DNA of 64,000 nt from Glandiceps talaboti (GCF_964340395.1 NC_135567.1:5771899-5835898), one strand, 5' to 3'; counted from the stretch's first letter, positions 1 to 15,670 are shown. Notes: a model not told the origin generated them from the sequence alone. Numbers and translations: made by a program.

Positions 1-2871
1 GATATCATACACCATAGAGTACTTAGATGCAGTGTGTATATTACAGACACTATGATATCACACACCATAGAGTACTTAGATGCAGTATGTATATTACAGA
101 CACTATGATATCACATACCATAGAGTACTTAGATGCAGTGTATATACTACATACACTATGATATCACACACCATAGAGTACTTAGATGCAGTGTGTATAT
201 TACATACACTATGATATCACACACTATAGAGTACTTAGATGCAGTGTGTATATTACAGACACTATGATATCACACACCATAGAGTACTTAGATGCAGTGT
301 GTATATTTCAGACACTATGATATCACACACTATAGAGTACTTAGATGCAGTGTGTATATTACAGACACTATATCACACACCATAGAGTACTTAGATGCAG
401 TGTGTATAGTACATACACTATGATATCACACACCATAGAGTACATAGATGCAGTGTGTATATTACATACACTATGACATCACACACCATAGAGTACTTAG
501 ATGCAGTGTGTATATTACAGACAATATGATATCATACACCATAGAGTACTTAGATGCAGTGTGTATATTACAGACACTATGATATCACACACCATAGAGT
601 ACTTAGATGCAGTATGTATATTACAGACACTATGATATCACATACCATAGAGTACTTAGATGCAGTGTGTATATTACAGACACTATGATATCACACACTA
701 TAGAGTACTTAGATGCAGTGTGTATATTACAGACACTATGATATCACACACCATAGAGTACTTAGATGCAGTGTGTATATTACAGACACTATGATATCAC
801 ACACCATAGAGTACTTAGATGCAATGTGTATATTACAGACACTATGATATCACACACCATAGAGTACTTAGATGCAGTGTGTATATTACAGACAATATGA
901 TATCACACACCATAGCGTACTTAGATGCAGTGTGTATATTACAGACACTATGATATCACACACCATAGAGTACTTAGACGCAGTGTGTATATTACAGACA
1001 ATATGATATCACACACCATAGTGTACTTAGATGCAGTGTGTATATTACAGACACTATGATATCACACACCATAGAGTACTTAGATGCAGTGTGTATATTA
1101 CAGACACTATGATATCACACACCATAGAGTACTTAGATGCAATGTGTATATTACAGACACTATGATATCACACACCATAGAGTACTTAGATGCAGTGTGT
1201 ATATTACAGACAATATGATATCACACACCATAGCGTACTTAGATGCAGTGTGTATATTACAGACACTATGATATCACACACCATAGAGTACTTAGACGCA
1301 GTGTGTATATTACAGACACTATGATATCACACACCATAGAGTACTTAGATGCAATGTGTATATTACAGACACTATGATATCACACACCATACAGTACTTA
1401 GATGCAGTGTGTATATTACAGACAATATGATATCACACACCATAGAGTACTTAGATGCAGTGTGTATATTACAGACAATATGATATCACACACCAGAGAT
1501 TACTTAGATGCAGTGTGTATATTACAGACAATATGATATCACACACCATAGAGTACTTAGATGCAGTGTGTATATTACAGACAATATGATATCACACACC
1601 ATATAGTACTTAGATGCAGTGTGTATATTACAGACACTATGATATCACACACCATACAGTACTTATATGCAGTGTGTATATTACAGACACTATGATATCA
1701 CACACCATAGAGTACTTAGATGCAGTGTGTATATTACAGACACTATGATATCACACACCATAGAGTACTTAGATGCAGTGTGTATATTACAGACACTATG
1801 ATATCACACACCATAGAGTACTTAGATGCAGTGTGTATATTACAGACACTATGATATCACACACCATAGAGTACTTAGATGCAGTGTGTATATTACAGAC
1901 ACTATGATATCACACACCATATAGTACTTCGATGCAGTGTGTATATTACAGACACTATGATATCACACACCATAGAGTACTTAGATACAGTGTGTATATT
2001 ACAGACACTATGATATCACACACCATAGAGTACTTGGATGCAGTGTGTATATTACATACACTATGATATCACACATCATATAGTACTTAGATGCAGTTTG
2101 TATATTACAGACACTATGATATTACACACCATAGAGTACTTAGATGCAGTGTGTATATTACAGACACTATGATATCACACACCATAGAGTACTTAGATGC
2201 AGTGTGTATATTACAGACACTATGATATCACACACCATAGAGTACTTAGATGCAGTGTGTATATTACAGACAATATGATATCACACACCATAGAGTACTT
2301 AGATGCAGTGTGTATAGTACAGACAATATGATATCACACACCATAGAGTACTTAGATGCAGTGTGTATATTACAGACACTATGATATCACACACCATAGA
2401 GTACATAGATGCAGTGTGTATATTACATACACTATGACATCACACACCATAGAGTACTTAGATGCAGTGTGTATATTACAGACACTATGACATCACACAC
2501 CATAGAGTACTTAGATGCAGTGTGTATATTACAGACACTATGACATCACACACCATAGAGTACATAGATGCAGTGTATATATTACAGACACTATGATATC
2601 ACACACACCATAGAGTACTTAGATGCAGTATGTATAGTACAGACACTATGATAACACACACCATAGAGTACTTAGATGCAGTTTGTATATTACAGACACT
2701 ATGATATCACACACCATAGAGTACTTAGATGCAGTATGTATAGTACAGACACTATGATATCACACATCATAGAGTACTTAGATGCAGTGTGTATATTACA
2801 GACACTATGATATCACACACCATAGAGTACTTAGATGCAGTGTGTATATTACAGACATTATGATATCACAC

Positions 2872-5800
2872 ACCATAGATACAGTATGTATATTATAGAC
2901 ACTATGATATCACACACCATAGAGTACTTAGATGCAGTCTGTATATTACAGACACTATGATATCACACACCATAGAGTACTTAGATGCAGTGTGTATATT
3001 ACAGACACTATGATATCACACACCATAGAGTACTTAGATGCAGTGTGTATATTACAGACATTATGATATCACACACCATAGATACAGTATGTATATTATA
3101 GACACTATGATATCACACACCATAGCATACTTAGATGCAGTGTGTATATTACAGACACTATGATATCACACACCATAGAGTACTTAGATGCAGTGTGTAT
3201 ATTACATACACTATGATATCACACACCATAGAGTACTTAGATGCAGTGTGTATATTACAGACACTATGATATCACACACCATAGCATACTTAGATGCAGT
3301 GTGTATATTACAGACACTATGATATCACACACCATAGAGTACTTAGATGCAGTGTGTATATTACAGACACTACACTATGATATCACACACCATAGAGTAC
3401 TTAGATGCAGTGTGTATATTACAGACACTATGATATCACACACCATAGCGTACTTAGATGCAGTGTGTATATTACAGACACTATGATATCACACACCATA
3501 GCGTACTTGGATGCAGTGTGTATATTACAGATACTATGATATCACACACCATAGAGTACTTAGATGCAGTGTGTATATTACAGACACTATGATATCATAC
3601 ACCATAGAGTACTTAGATGCAGTGTGTATATTACAGACACTATGATATCACACACCATAGAGTACTTAGATGCAGTGTGTATATTACAGACACTATGATA
3701 TCACACATCATAGAGTACTTAGATGCAGTGTGTATATTACAGACACTATGATATCACACATCATAGAGTACTTAGATGCAGTGTGTATATTACAGACATT
3801 ATGATATCACACACCATAGAGTACTTAGATGCAGTGTGTATATTACAGACACTATGATATCACACACCATAGAGTACTTAGATGCAGTGTGTATATTACA
3901 GACACTATGATATCACACACCATAGAGTACTTAGATGCAGTGTGTATATTACAGACACTATGATATCACACATCATAGAGTACTTAGATGCAGTGTGTAT
4001 ATTACAGACACTATGATATCACACATCATAGAGTACTTAGATGCAGTGTGTATATTACAGACACTATGATATCACACACCATAGAGTAATTGGATGCAGT
4101 GTGTATATTACAGACACTATGATATCACACACCATAGAGTACTTGGATGCAGTGTGTATATTACATACACTATGATATCACACACCATAGAGTACATGTA
4201 CTTGGATGCAGTGTGTATATTACAGACACTATGATATCACACACCATAGCATACTTAGATGCAATGTGTATATTACAGACACTATGATATCACACACCAT
4301 AGAGTACTTAGATGCAGTGTGTATATTACAGACACTATGATATCACACACCATAGAGTACTTGGATGCAGTGTGTATATTACAGACACTATGATATCACA
4401 CACCATAGAGTACTTAGATGCAGTGTGTATATTACAGACACTATGATATCACACACCATAGAGTACTTGGATGCAGTGTGTATATTACAGACACTATGAT
4501 ATCACACACCATAGAGTACTTAGATGCAGTGTGTATATTACAGACATTATGATATCACACACCATAGATACAGTATGTATATTATAGACACTATGATATC
4601 ACACACCATAGAGTACTTAGATGCAGTGTGTATATTACAGACACTATGATATCACACACCATAGAGTACTTAGATGCAGTGTGTATATTACAGACACTAT
4701 GATATCACACACCATAGAGTACTTAGATGCAGTGTGTATATTACAGACATTATGATATCACACACCATAGATACAGTATGTATATTATAGACACTATGAT
4801 ATCACACACCATAGCATACTTAGATGCAGTGTGTATATTACAGACACTATGATATCACACACCATAGAGTACTTAGATGCAGTGTGTATATTACATACAC
4901 TATGATATCACACACCATAGAGTACTTAGATGCAGTGTGTATATTACAGACACTATGATATCACACACCATAGCATACTTAGATGCAGTGTGTATATTAC
5001 AGACACTATGATATCACACACCATAGAGTACTTAGATGCAGTGTGTATATTACAGACACTACACTATGATATCACACACCATAGAGTACTTAGATGCAGT
5101 GTGTATATTACAGACACTATGATATCACACACCATAGCGTACTTAGATGCAGTGTGTATATTACAGACACTATGATATCACACACCATAGCGTACTTGGA
5201 TGCAGTGTGTATATTACAGATACTATGATATCACACACCATAGCGTACTTAGATGCAGTGTGTATATTACAGATACTATGATATCACACACCATAGCGTA
5301 CTTAGATGCAGTATGTATATTACAGACACTATGATATCACACACCATAGCGTACTTAGATGCAGTGTGTATATTACAGACACTATGATATCACACACCAT
5401 AGCGTACTTGGATGCAGTATGTATATTACAGACACTATGATATCACACATCATAGAGTACTTAGATGCAGTGTGTATATTACAGACACTATGATATCACA
5501 CACCATAGAGTACTTATATGCAGTGTGTATATTACATACCCTATGATATCACACACCATAGAGTACTTAGATGCAGTGTGTATATTACAGACACTATGAT
5601 ATCACACACTATAGAGTACTTAGATGTAGTGTGTATATTACAGTCACTATGATATCACACATCATAGAGTACTTAGATGCAGTGTGTATATTACAGACAT
5701 TATGATATCACACACCATAGAGTACTTAGATGCAGTGTGTATATTACAGACACTATGATATCACACACCATAGAGTACTTAGATGCAGTGTGTATATTAC

Positions 5801-6300
5801 AGACACTATGATATCACACACCATAGAGTACTTAGATGCAGTGTGTATATTACAGACACTATGATATCACACATCATAGAGTACTTAGATGCAGTGTGTA
5901 TATTACAGACACTATGATATCACACATCATAGAGTACTTAGATGCAGTGTGTATATTACAGACACTATGATATCACACACCATAGAGTAATTGGATGCAG
6001 TGTGTATATTACAGACACTATGATATCACACACCATAGAGTACTTGGATGCAGTGTGTATATTACATACACTATGATATCACACACCATAGAGTACATGT
6101 ACTTGGATGCAGTGTGTATATTACAGACACTATGATATCACACACCATAGCATACTTAGATGCAATGTGTATATTACAGACACTATGATATCACACACCA
6201 TAGAGTACTTAGATGCAGTGTGTATATTACAGACACTATGATATCACACACCATAGAGTACTTGGATGCAGTGTGTATATTACAGACACTATGATATCAC
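2872..6300. repeat. nested ~1.7-1.9 kb higher-order duplication inside the satellite
   Basis: The paired 44-bp short monomers near 2874 and 3075 recur 1689 bp later (near 4563 and 4764). The 58-bp monomer block starting at 3241 recurs at 4930, also 1689 bp away. Further right the same markers (AGTAATTGG at 4085, ACATGTACTTGG near 4195) recur 1901 bp away, which is 1689 plus four 53-bp monomers. The second copy has therefore gained four monomers. This is a segmental tandem duplication within the array. Confidence 0.85.
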
Positions 6301-6981
6301 ACACCATAGAGTACTTAGATGCAGTGTGTATATTACAGACACTATGATATCACACACCATAGAGTACTTGGATGCAGTGTGTATATTACAGACACTATGA
6401 TATCACACACCATAGAGTACTTGGATGCAGTGTGTATATTACAGACACTATGATATCACACACCATAGAGTACTTGGATGCAGTGTGTATATTACATACA
6501 CTATGATATCACACACCATAGAGTACTTAGATGCAGTGTGTATATTACAGACACTATGATATCACACACCATAGAGTACTTAGATGCAGTGTGTATATTA
6601 CATACACTATGATATCACACACCATAGAGTACTTAGATGCAGTATGTATATTACATACACTATGATATCACACACCACAGAGTGCTTAGATGCAGTATGT
6701 ATATTACATACACTATGATATCACACACCATAGAGTACTTGGATGCAGTGTGTATATTACAGACACTATGATATCACACACCATAGAGTACTTAGATGCA
6801 GTGTGTATATTACAGACACTATGATATCACACACCATAGAGTACTTAGATGCAGTGTGTATATTACAGACACTATGATATCACACACCATAGAGTATTTA
6901 GATGCAGTGTGTATATTACAGACACTATGATATCACACACCATAGAGTACTTAGATGCAGTGTGTATATTACAGACACTAT

Positions 6982-9900
6982 GATATCACACACCATAGCG
7001 TACTTAAATGCAGTGTGTATATTACAGACACTATGATATCACACACCATAGAGTACTTAGATGCAGTGTATATATTACAGACACTATGATATCACATACC
7101 ATAGAGTACTTAGATGCAGTGTATATACTACATACACTATGATATCACACACCATAGAGTACTTAGATGCAGTGTGTATATTACATACACTATGATATCA
7201 CACACTATAGAGTACTTAGATGCAGTGTGTATATTACAGACACTATGATATCACACACCATAGAGTACTTAGATGCAGTGTGTATATTTCAGACACTATG
7301 ATATCACACACTATAGAGTACTTAGATGCAGTGTGTATATTACAGACACTATATCACACACCATAGAGTACTTAGATGCAGTGTGTATATTACAGACACT
7401 ATGATATCACACACCATAGATTACATAGATGCAGTGTGTATATTACATACACTATGACATCACACACCATAGAGTACTTAGATGCAGTGTGTATATTACA
7501 GACAATATGATATCATACACCATAGAGTACTTAGATGCAGTGTGTATATTACAGACACTATGATATCACACACCATAGAGTACTTAGATGCAGTATGTAT
7601 ATTACAGACACTATGATATCACATACCATAGAGTACTTAGATGCAGTGTGTATATTACAGACACTATGATATCACACACTATAGAGTACTTAGATGCAGT
7701 GTGTATATTACAGACACTATGATATCACACACCATAGAGTACTTAGATGCAGTGTGTATATTACAGACAATATGATATCACACACCATAGCGTACTTAGA
7801 TGCAGTGTGTATATTACAGACACTATGATATCACACACCATAGAGTACTTAGACGCAGTGTGTATATTACAGACACTATGATATCACACACCATAGTGTA
7901 CTTAGATGCAGTGTGTATATTACAGACACTATGATATCACACACCATAGAGTACTTAGATGCAATGTGTATATTACAGACACTATGATATCACACACCAT
8001 AGAGTACTTAGATGCAGTGTGTATATTACAGACAATATGATATCACACACCATAGCGTACTTAGATGCAGTGTGTATATTACAGACACTATGATATCACA
8101 CACCATAGAGTACTTAGACGCAGTGTGTATATTACAGACACTATGATATCACACACCATAGAGTACTTAGATGCAATGTGTATATTACAGACACTATGAT
8201 ATCACACACCATACAGTACTTAGATGCAGTGTGTATATTACAGACAATATGATATCACACACCATAGAGTACTTAGATGCAGTGTGTATATTACAGACAA
8301 TATGATATCACACACCATAGATTACTTAGATGCAGTGTGTATATTACAGACAATATGATATCACACACCATAGAGTACTTAGATGCAGTGTGTATATTAC
8401 AGACAATATGATATCACACACCATATAGTACTTAGATGCAGTGTGTATATTACAGACACTATGATATCACACACCATACAGTACTTATATGCAGTGTGTA
8501 TATTACAGACACTATGATATCACACACCATAGAGTACTTAGATGCAGTGTGTATATTACAGACACTATGATATCACACACCATAGAGTACTTAGATGCAG
8601 TGTGTATATTACAGACACTATGATATCACACACCATAGAGTACTTAGATGCAGTGTGTATATTACAGACACTATGATATCACACACCATAGAGTACTTAG
8701 ATGCAGTGTGTATATTACAGACACTATGATATCACACACCATAGAGTACTTAGATGCAGTGTGTATATTACAGACACTATGATATCACACACCATATAGT
8801 ACTTCGATGCAGTGTGTATATTACAGACACTATGATATCACACACCATAGAGTACTTAGATACAGTGTGTATATTACAGACACTATGATATCACACACCA
8901 TAGAGTACTTGGATGCAGTGTGTATATTACATACACTATGATATCACACATCATATAGTACTTAGATGCAGTTTGTATATTACAGACACTATGATATTAC
9001 ACACCATAGAGTACTTAGATGCAGTGTGTATATTACAGACACTATGATATCACACACCATAGAGTACTTAGATGCAGTGTGTATATTACAGACACTATGA
9101 TATCACACACCATAGAGTACTTAGATGCAGTGTGTATATTACAGACAATATGATATCACACACCATAGAGTACTTAGATGCAGTGTGTATAGTACAGACA
9201 ATATGATATCACACACCATAGAGTACTTAGATGCAGTGTGTATATTACAGACACTATGATATCACACACCATAGAGTACATAGATGCAGTGTGTATATTA
9301 CATACACTATGACATCACACACCATAGAGTACTTAGATGCAGTGTGTATATTACAGACACTATGACATCACACACCATAGAGTACTTAGATGCAGTGTGT
9401 ATATTACAGACACTATGACATCACACACCATAGAGTACATAGATGCAGTGTATATATTACAGACACTATGATATCACACACACCATAGAGTACTTAGATG
9501 CAGTATGTATAGTACAGACACTATGATATCACACACCATAGAGTACATAGATGCAGTGTGTATATTACATACACTATGACATCACACACCATAGAGTACT
9601 TAGATGCAGTTTGTATATTACAGACACTATGATATCACACACCATAGAGTACTTAGATGCAGTGTGTATATTACAGACACTATGATATCACACATCATAG
9701 AGTACTTAGATGCAGTGTGTATATTACAGACACTATGATATCACACACCATAGAGTACTTAGATGCAGTGTGTATATTACAGACATTATGATATCACACA
9801 CCATAGATACAGTATGTATATTATAGACACTATGATATCACACACCATAGAGTACTTAGATGCAGTGTGTATATTACAGACACTATGATATCACACACCA

Positions 9901-11400
9901 TAGAGTACTTAGATGCAGTGTGTATATTACAGACACTATGATATCACACACCATAGAGTACTTAGATGCAGTGTGTATATTACAGACATTATGATATCAC
10001 ACACCATAGATACAGTATGTATATTATAGACACTATGATATCACACACCATAGCATACTTAGATGCAGTGTGTATATTACAGACACTATGATATCACACA
10101 CCATAGAGTACTTAGATGCAGTGTGTATATTACATACACTATGATATCACACACCATAGAGTACTTAGATGCAGTGTGTATATTACAGACACTATGATAT
10201 CACACACCATAGCATACTTAGATGCAGTGTGTATATTACAGACACTATGATATCACACACCATAGAGTACTTAGATGCAGTGTGTATATTACAGACACTA
10301 CACTATGATATCACACACCATAGAGTACTTAGATGCAGTGTGTATATTACAGACACTATGATATCACACACCATAGCGTACTTAGATGCAGTGTGTATAT
10401 TACAGACACTATGATATCACACACCATAGCGTACTTGGATGCAGTGTGTATATTACAGATACTATGATATCACACACCATAGCGTACTTAGATGCAGTGT
10501 GTATATTACAGATACTATGATATCACACACCATAGCGTACTTAGATGCAGTATGTATATTACAGACACTATGATATCACACACCATAGCGTACTTAGATG
10601 CAGTGTGTATATTACAGACACTATGATATCACACACCATAGCGTACTTGGATGCAGTATGTATATTACAGACACTATGATATCACACATCATAGAGTACT
10701 TAGATGCAGTGTGTATATTACAGACACTATGATATCACACACCATAGAGTACTTATATGCAGTGTGTATATTACATACCCTATGATATCACACACCATAG
10801 AGTACTTAGATGCAGTGTGTATATTACAGACACTATGATATCACACACTATAGAGTACTTAGATGTAGTGTGTATATTACAGTCACTATGATATCACACA
10901 TCATAGAGTACTTAGATGCAGTGTGTATATTACAGACATTATGATATCACACACCATAGAGTACTTAGATGCAGTGTGTATATTACAGACACTATGATAT
11001 CACACACCATAGAGTACTTAGATGCAGTGTGTATATTACAGACACTATGATATCACACACCATAGAGTACTTAGATGCAGTGTGTATATTACAGACACTA
11101 TGATATCACACATCATAGAGTACTTAGATGCAGTGTGTATATTACAGACACTATGATATCACACATCATAGAGTACTTAGATGCAGTGTGTATATTACAG
11201 ACACTATGATATCACACACCATAGAGTAATTGGATGCAGTGTGTATATTACAGACACTATGATATCACACACCATAGAGTACTTGGATGCAGTGTGTATA
11301 TTACATACACTATGATATCACACACCATAGAGTACATGTACTTGGATGCAGTGTGTATATTACAGACACTATGATATCACACACCATAGCATACTTAGAT
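6982..11400. repeat. second copy of the ~6.95 kb higher-order satellite block
   Basis: Rare variants near the window start recur at an offset of 6981 bp: TATATACTAC at 141 and 7122, and GACAATATGATATCATACAC at 520 and 7501. Farther along the offset becomes 6928, one monomer less (block 3241 matches 10169). From about 10435 the block follows the second nested copy (offset 5239 from 4930) rather than the first. The array therefore grew by several rounds of kilobase-scale duplication. Confidence 0.85.
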
Positions 11401-11605
11401 GCAATGTGTATATTACAGACACTATGATATCACACACACCATAGAGTACATAGATGCAGTGTGTATATTACAGACACTATGATATCACACATCATATAGT
11501 ACCGTATACTTAGATGCAGTGTGTATATTACAGACACTATGATATCACACATCATATAGTACCGTATACTAATAGATGCAGTGTGCATATTACAGAGTAC
11601 CATAG

Positions 11606-13470
11606 TGATGAAATATTCCTTATTGTCCCCATCAATTCACTCTGACACTCAATCATGTATCCTCTCATAAATGAAATCTCTGTGGAAACTTAATTGTCCA
11701 TAATACATATATTTCTTGCCAACACTGGTAACACATCCAAAAACAAATGTAGTATGGTAAGCATTTCCCAGTGAAAATTAAATGGTCATGGGTTTTGGTC
11801 AAAATTCAAGATTGTATATTTCGGCTAATTCACGTCAGTCTTGAAAAGAAATTGTATTCATGTTCCTGTTGACCTTGACTATCACTGAAGTCATTCCGTC
11901 ATCACATCCATGTGGGTTTGTGTCTTCTTTCTGAATATAAGCAGACATGGTATCATCCTTGATGTAGAATCTCGATGGATGTTTACTTATAGTTCCACAA
12001 TGTCTTTTCTCATCCCTAGCTAAATGGTCTTCTCATTATCTGTATTTAAAGAAGAACAAAAAATCAGGTTTTAGTTATCAGCATACATGCCTTGAATGGA
12101 CTGTCTGGGTATTACAGTTTTGAGTTATGCAGTAAATATGGATTTCGAACTACAAATATGGCCGTCATTTGGTCAAATTTGTATATATCGCAAAACAAAG
12201 TGAGTTGCATAATTATGTACCACATGATATGTGGTCACCTATATGAATGAAGCAGCATATTGCATGTCTGAGAAATGACATATTACGGATGAACAGGCAG
12301 AATGATGGATGAATAGATGGCGCCCATTCTCCCCATCAATTGCCTTAAGTCAATGTGGTTTATCCCAATTAGTAAAGACTTTGTGGCCACTGTCTCCAAT
12401 GAGGCTGATCAACAATGTGGTGAGATTCACTTTGGTGGTGCTGAATTGACCACAAGAGCACAGAAGAGCAAGTACATTCATTGTGGTGACCATCATAATG
12501 CTGAATGACTTGAACATGAAAATCAAATGACTTGAACATGAAAGAGTACATAAAAATAGTAATTGATAAATGTATTGATGACTTCATAATACCTGACACA
12601 ACAACAGAAAGAGTGACTACTGGTAATGGCTCTACCGAGATTCATTTGAGTAGTATCAACCAACACCATGCATACTGTGTTTCTAGTCACATTGATGACC
12701 TACATTAAAATGAATGATGCTCAGTAAATAACGATGGTAACTATCTGAAACTATACATTTTCAGAAATGTGATTATGTATACATTTGTTCATGGTGTGTG
12801 TTTTTTTCATACTGACCCAGATTGAGTGTTTTGGGGGTGACAACACAATTTCATTAATTCTATTAATTAGTCAATGAAAAAGTGTAACTTGACAATAAAC
12901 TACAGAGACACGATGTTTCTCAGTGTTTTAGATTCTTCAGATGTAAAACATAAATTCAACAAAATTATATGCTTCTTACATGTCATGTTCCTTTTGAGAC
13001 AAGACAGTGAAAGAGAGGTATTATAAATCTAAACTCTTAAATCACAGTACTTCACTTTCACTTCATAATATTGTAAAAGACAGGAGGTGATAGGAACATG
13101 GAACTTTGTTGAATTTATGTTCACATTCTGATGAATCTAAAACTTTCACATTATGACTCCACATTCTGATGTCAAATCACATTTTCTCATAGGATTTTTT
13201 ATAGTTCACACCCAAAACATAACCGTTTATGGTGAATGTGAAAAAATTAACAGCACAACAGTAAAAGTCACATACGGTTATTATCATTAGTTATACATGT
13301 AAAAGACGTTACAGCATAGAACATCATGCATCCACTATGTCTTGACTTTGTACTTGGTTTATCCATCCATCGTTTTTGTAAGAAAACCAGAATTTTTATG
13401 TGAAACACATAATGAAAAAAAACCCAAGCAATCGGCCCACACATCTGATGCACTGAAATTGGAGTGAGTT
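11606..13470. other. non-coding flank of the satellite
   Basis: Unique-looking AT-rich sequence begins abruptly after the last diverged satellite monomer. I see only short accidental ORFs, no splice-bounded exon, no RNA gene and no recognisable repeat end. Confidence 0.6.
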
Positions 13471-13479
13471 GAAACTCGG

Positions 13480-14130
13480 TCGAGTTGAAATCTAAACTAA
13501 TCTTTGACCAACACATAAACGAGATTGTACAAACAGAAAACCGCCTAGTGGGAATAGTATGAAGGATTTTCAAGTTTCTCGACCAGGATACTTTTATTTT
13601 TCTGTATCCTAGACTAATCAGACGTCACCTTGAATATGTTTATTCAGTTTGGACACCATATAAATCAAATCAAATCACAGACAAAAAGTCTTCTTACTTA
13701 TCTTTGGTCAAATCAACACCATCGAATCAGTACAAAGAAGAGCTACAGAATTGATCCCAGGAATGAAAGATTTATCATACCTTGACAGACTAAAAGCCTT
13801 GAAGTTACCAAGTTTAACTTACAGATGTTTTCGCGGCGATAATTGAAGTTTATAAATACACACATGGTTTCTACAAAACTCAATCTCCCTCACTATTGTA
13901 GTGAACCCTTCAACTCGTGGTCACTCTTTCAAGTTTGCCGGTAATTTTTCACTTATAGAGTCTTCCGACCTTGGAATAATTTGTCTGAAGATGTTGTGAA
14001 TACACCGACCATTGATTGTTTCAAATCAAGACTTCATAAATACTGGAAATCAGCACCATTTCAGTATAACTATACCATTGACCCATATTTCAGAAACTAC
14101 AGCAGTGGAGACTTCACACTTGATTGACAC
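13480..14130 (+). pseudogene. non-LTR retrotransposon (CR1/L2/jockey-like) 3' end, decayed
   Basis: Conceptual translation across several frames gives the familiar C-terminal part of a LINE reverse transcriptase: FDQHINEIVQ, then RRHLEYVYSVWTPYK, IESVQRRATELIPGMKDLSY followed by DRLKALKLPSLTYR, GHSFKF, and WNNLSEDVVN followed by IDCFKSRLHKYW. These are the post-catalytic and C-terminal motifs of CR1/L2/jockey-type ORF2 proteins. The catalytic palm motifs are absent, so the copy is 5'-truncated, and frame shifts and stops make it dead. It is followed within about 60 bp by an (ATG)n/(GTG)n tract, a usual LINE tail in this clade. The exact clade is uncertain. Confidence 0.8.
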
Positions 14131-14187
14131 TTACATCTCACCAAATGAAACTTTGTACAGGTCACTGACCTACATCAACAGTACCAA

Positions 14188-14197
14188 ATGATGATGA

Positions 14198-14231
<34 letters not shown>

Positions 14232-14274
14232 GGTGGTGATGGTGGTGATGGTGGTGGTGGTGGTGGTGGTGATG
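14188..14274. repeat. (ATG)n/(GTG)n microsatellite at a LINE tail
   Basis: About 29 trinucleotide units, first ATG and then mostly GTG, directly downstream of the LINE C-terminal remnant. Most simply this is the element's simple-sequence 3' terminus, later expanded. Confidence 0.9.
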
Positions 14275-15050
14275 CATTGATCCATCACTGTCTGATCTCT
14301 ACATTGTAACAACTCAACCATTACATTACTAGAGTGATATAACGGTAGTTGCATGAATAAAAGTTATTTTATAACCTTATTTCTGATTTAGATAGTTATC
14401 TCATTCAGTGTTCAACATTGATAAATCTACTGCCAAATTTCTAACTTTGTTACATTACAAACATAAACAAGATATCACATATAAAGCCATAGTGACCAGC
14501 TTGGTTTCATTATCAAAATCAAAATAAGCGAATTTCTAGGTGACACGCAAGTATCAATCAACACCATATCAAAACTGACGAAAAATTTGATTGGTCAATC
14601 TATGGTCTGCTGTCATATTCGGTTCTAAAAGACAATGTAGATTGATGATGAAACTATATGTAGTACCTATATAGGAAATATGAGTTACATGTAATACACA
14701 CGAAAAAAAACTTACCGCTTCAGATTTATTTTCTCCACATTGTATTCTCGTCATCCATTGTTGATTGCTTCAACTCCAAATAAAGGCTGTGAAGTTGTAT
14801 GTCAGCATTACCAGTTGTTGAAAGGTGAATGCTAGGCATATCTGACAACTCCACGGATGGCGGCTTTTAGGGGAGAACCATTTGATATGGGGGGGGGGGA
14901 GGAAATAGGTATGGCAGCAATTTTTGTCCCCATCACTGTGACAGCAATTTTTTTCTATTGTCAATCCTGCATTAAATTATTTTTCCAGATGCAGAAGCAA
15001 TGCAATTTTTTTCTCGGTTACCAATTTTGTAATGTGTGGTTCATAACTAC
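14275..15050. other. non-coding
   Basis: No gene seen. It contains a run of nine G near 14,890. ORFs on both strands are short and overlap each other without recognisable motifs. Confidence 0.55.
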
Positions 15051-15670
15051 ACAGGGAACCTTGCACACCCTGTGACATTCACATGCCTAGGACAGGGATG
15101 TGCACATAGCTGTACCAGCTCAGTTGAGCCACAGGGACTGCATCAGCTATGTGTACAATATCCATGTAACAGCTCTGGCCAACACACTAGGTGTAAACAT
15201 ACCTAGATTTGTAACTGGTATGCCAACATCAATGTAACATGGATGTGAAAAATAGCAATGCATCATAGGCTTTTACAACATCCATATACAAGAGCTTTTC
15301 CCCACAGCCATGTACCAGCTATTTTAGCATAGCTGTAATATAGATATTTCCCACAGCCATTTACCATCTATGTGAGCAATGCTAGTCAGATATGAACAAA
15401 CGGGTTGCTACTGTAACAGGGTATTATTCCGCCATAGCTGTTACATGTACACTGCATGTGCACAACTGTGTGCCAGATATGCAGTACTGGGATGTGCAAA
15501 ACAGTCATGGCACAGAGGCGGTATTCCACATCCATTCAACAGGTTTATTTTTCACAACCATGTACCAGGTCTGTGGAAAAATATACCATGTAACGGGGCT
15601 GTGACGCACACAGCTGGTACATAGCTGTGCTCTTCTTCCTAGCACTAGGATGTCCTAGGATGTTCCCTGT
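15051..15670. mobile_element. TIR element, family III, copy 1
   Basis: Starts ACAGGGAAC and ends GTTCCCTGT, a perfect 9-bp terminal inverted repeat. The interior is dense with variants of CATAGCTGT, CAGCCATGTACCAGCT and CATGTAACAG. The same ~0.6-0.7 kb sequence occurs again 2.6 kb downstream, which supports a dispersed element. No transposase is encoded, so it looks like a non-autonomous (MITE-like) DNA element. I could not define a target-site duplication. Confidence 0.7.

Larger units (their letters stand above)
1..11605. repeat. 53-bp satellite array (about 219 monomers), truncated by the window start
   Basis: Uninterrupted head-to-tail array of a 53-bp AT-rich monomer. Nearly every monomer has a GATATC and an AGTACT site and the core ATGCAGTGTGTATATTACAG. 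Variants include a 44-bp monomer (lacking the AGTACT part), a 58-bp monomer with an extra CACTA, GAGTAC to GCGTAC or GCATAC changes, and an ACATGTACTTGG variant. The variants recur in the same order, which shows higher-order duplication. The last monomers at the right edge are the most diverged, as expected where unequal exchange no longer homogenises. Since 53 is not a multiple of three, reading frames rotate from monomer to monomer, so short ORFs inside it are accidental. Inference: heterochromatic, pericentromeric or subtelomeric satellite, or a large minisatellite. Confidence 0.97.

Noticed and set aside
3241-10414. Three identical 81-codon ORFs inside the satellite (3241, 4930, 10169).
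   Set aside because: They are the same higher-order satellite block read three times. A 53-bp unit rotates frame every monomer and the ORF needs the 58-bp variant to stay open; no coding evidence.
1-11605. CRISPR-like array of regular repeats.
   Set aside because: There are no unique spacers; the repeats are directly adjacent 53-bp monomers in a eukaryotic context.
12317-13573. Short ORFs on both strands after the satellite.
   Set aside because: No motifs, no splice support, overlapping on opposite strands, and usual lengths for AT-rich DNA.
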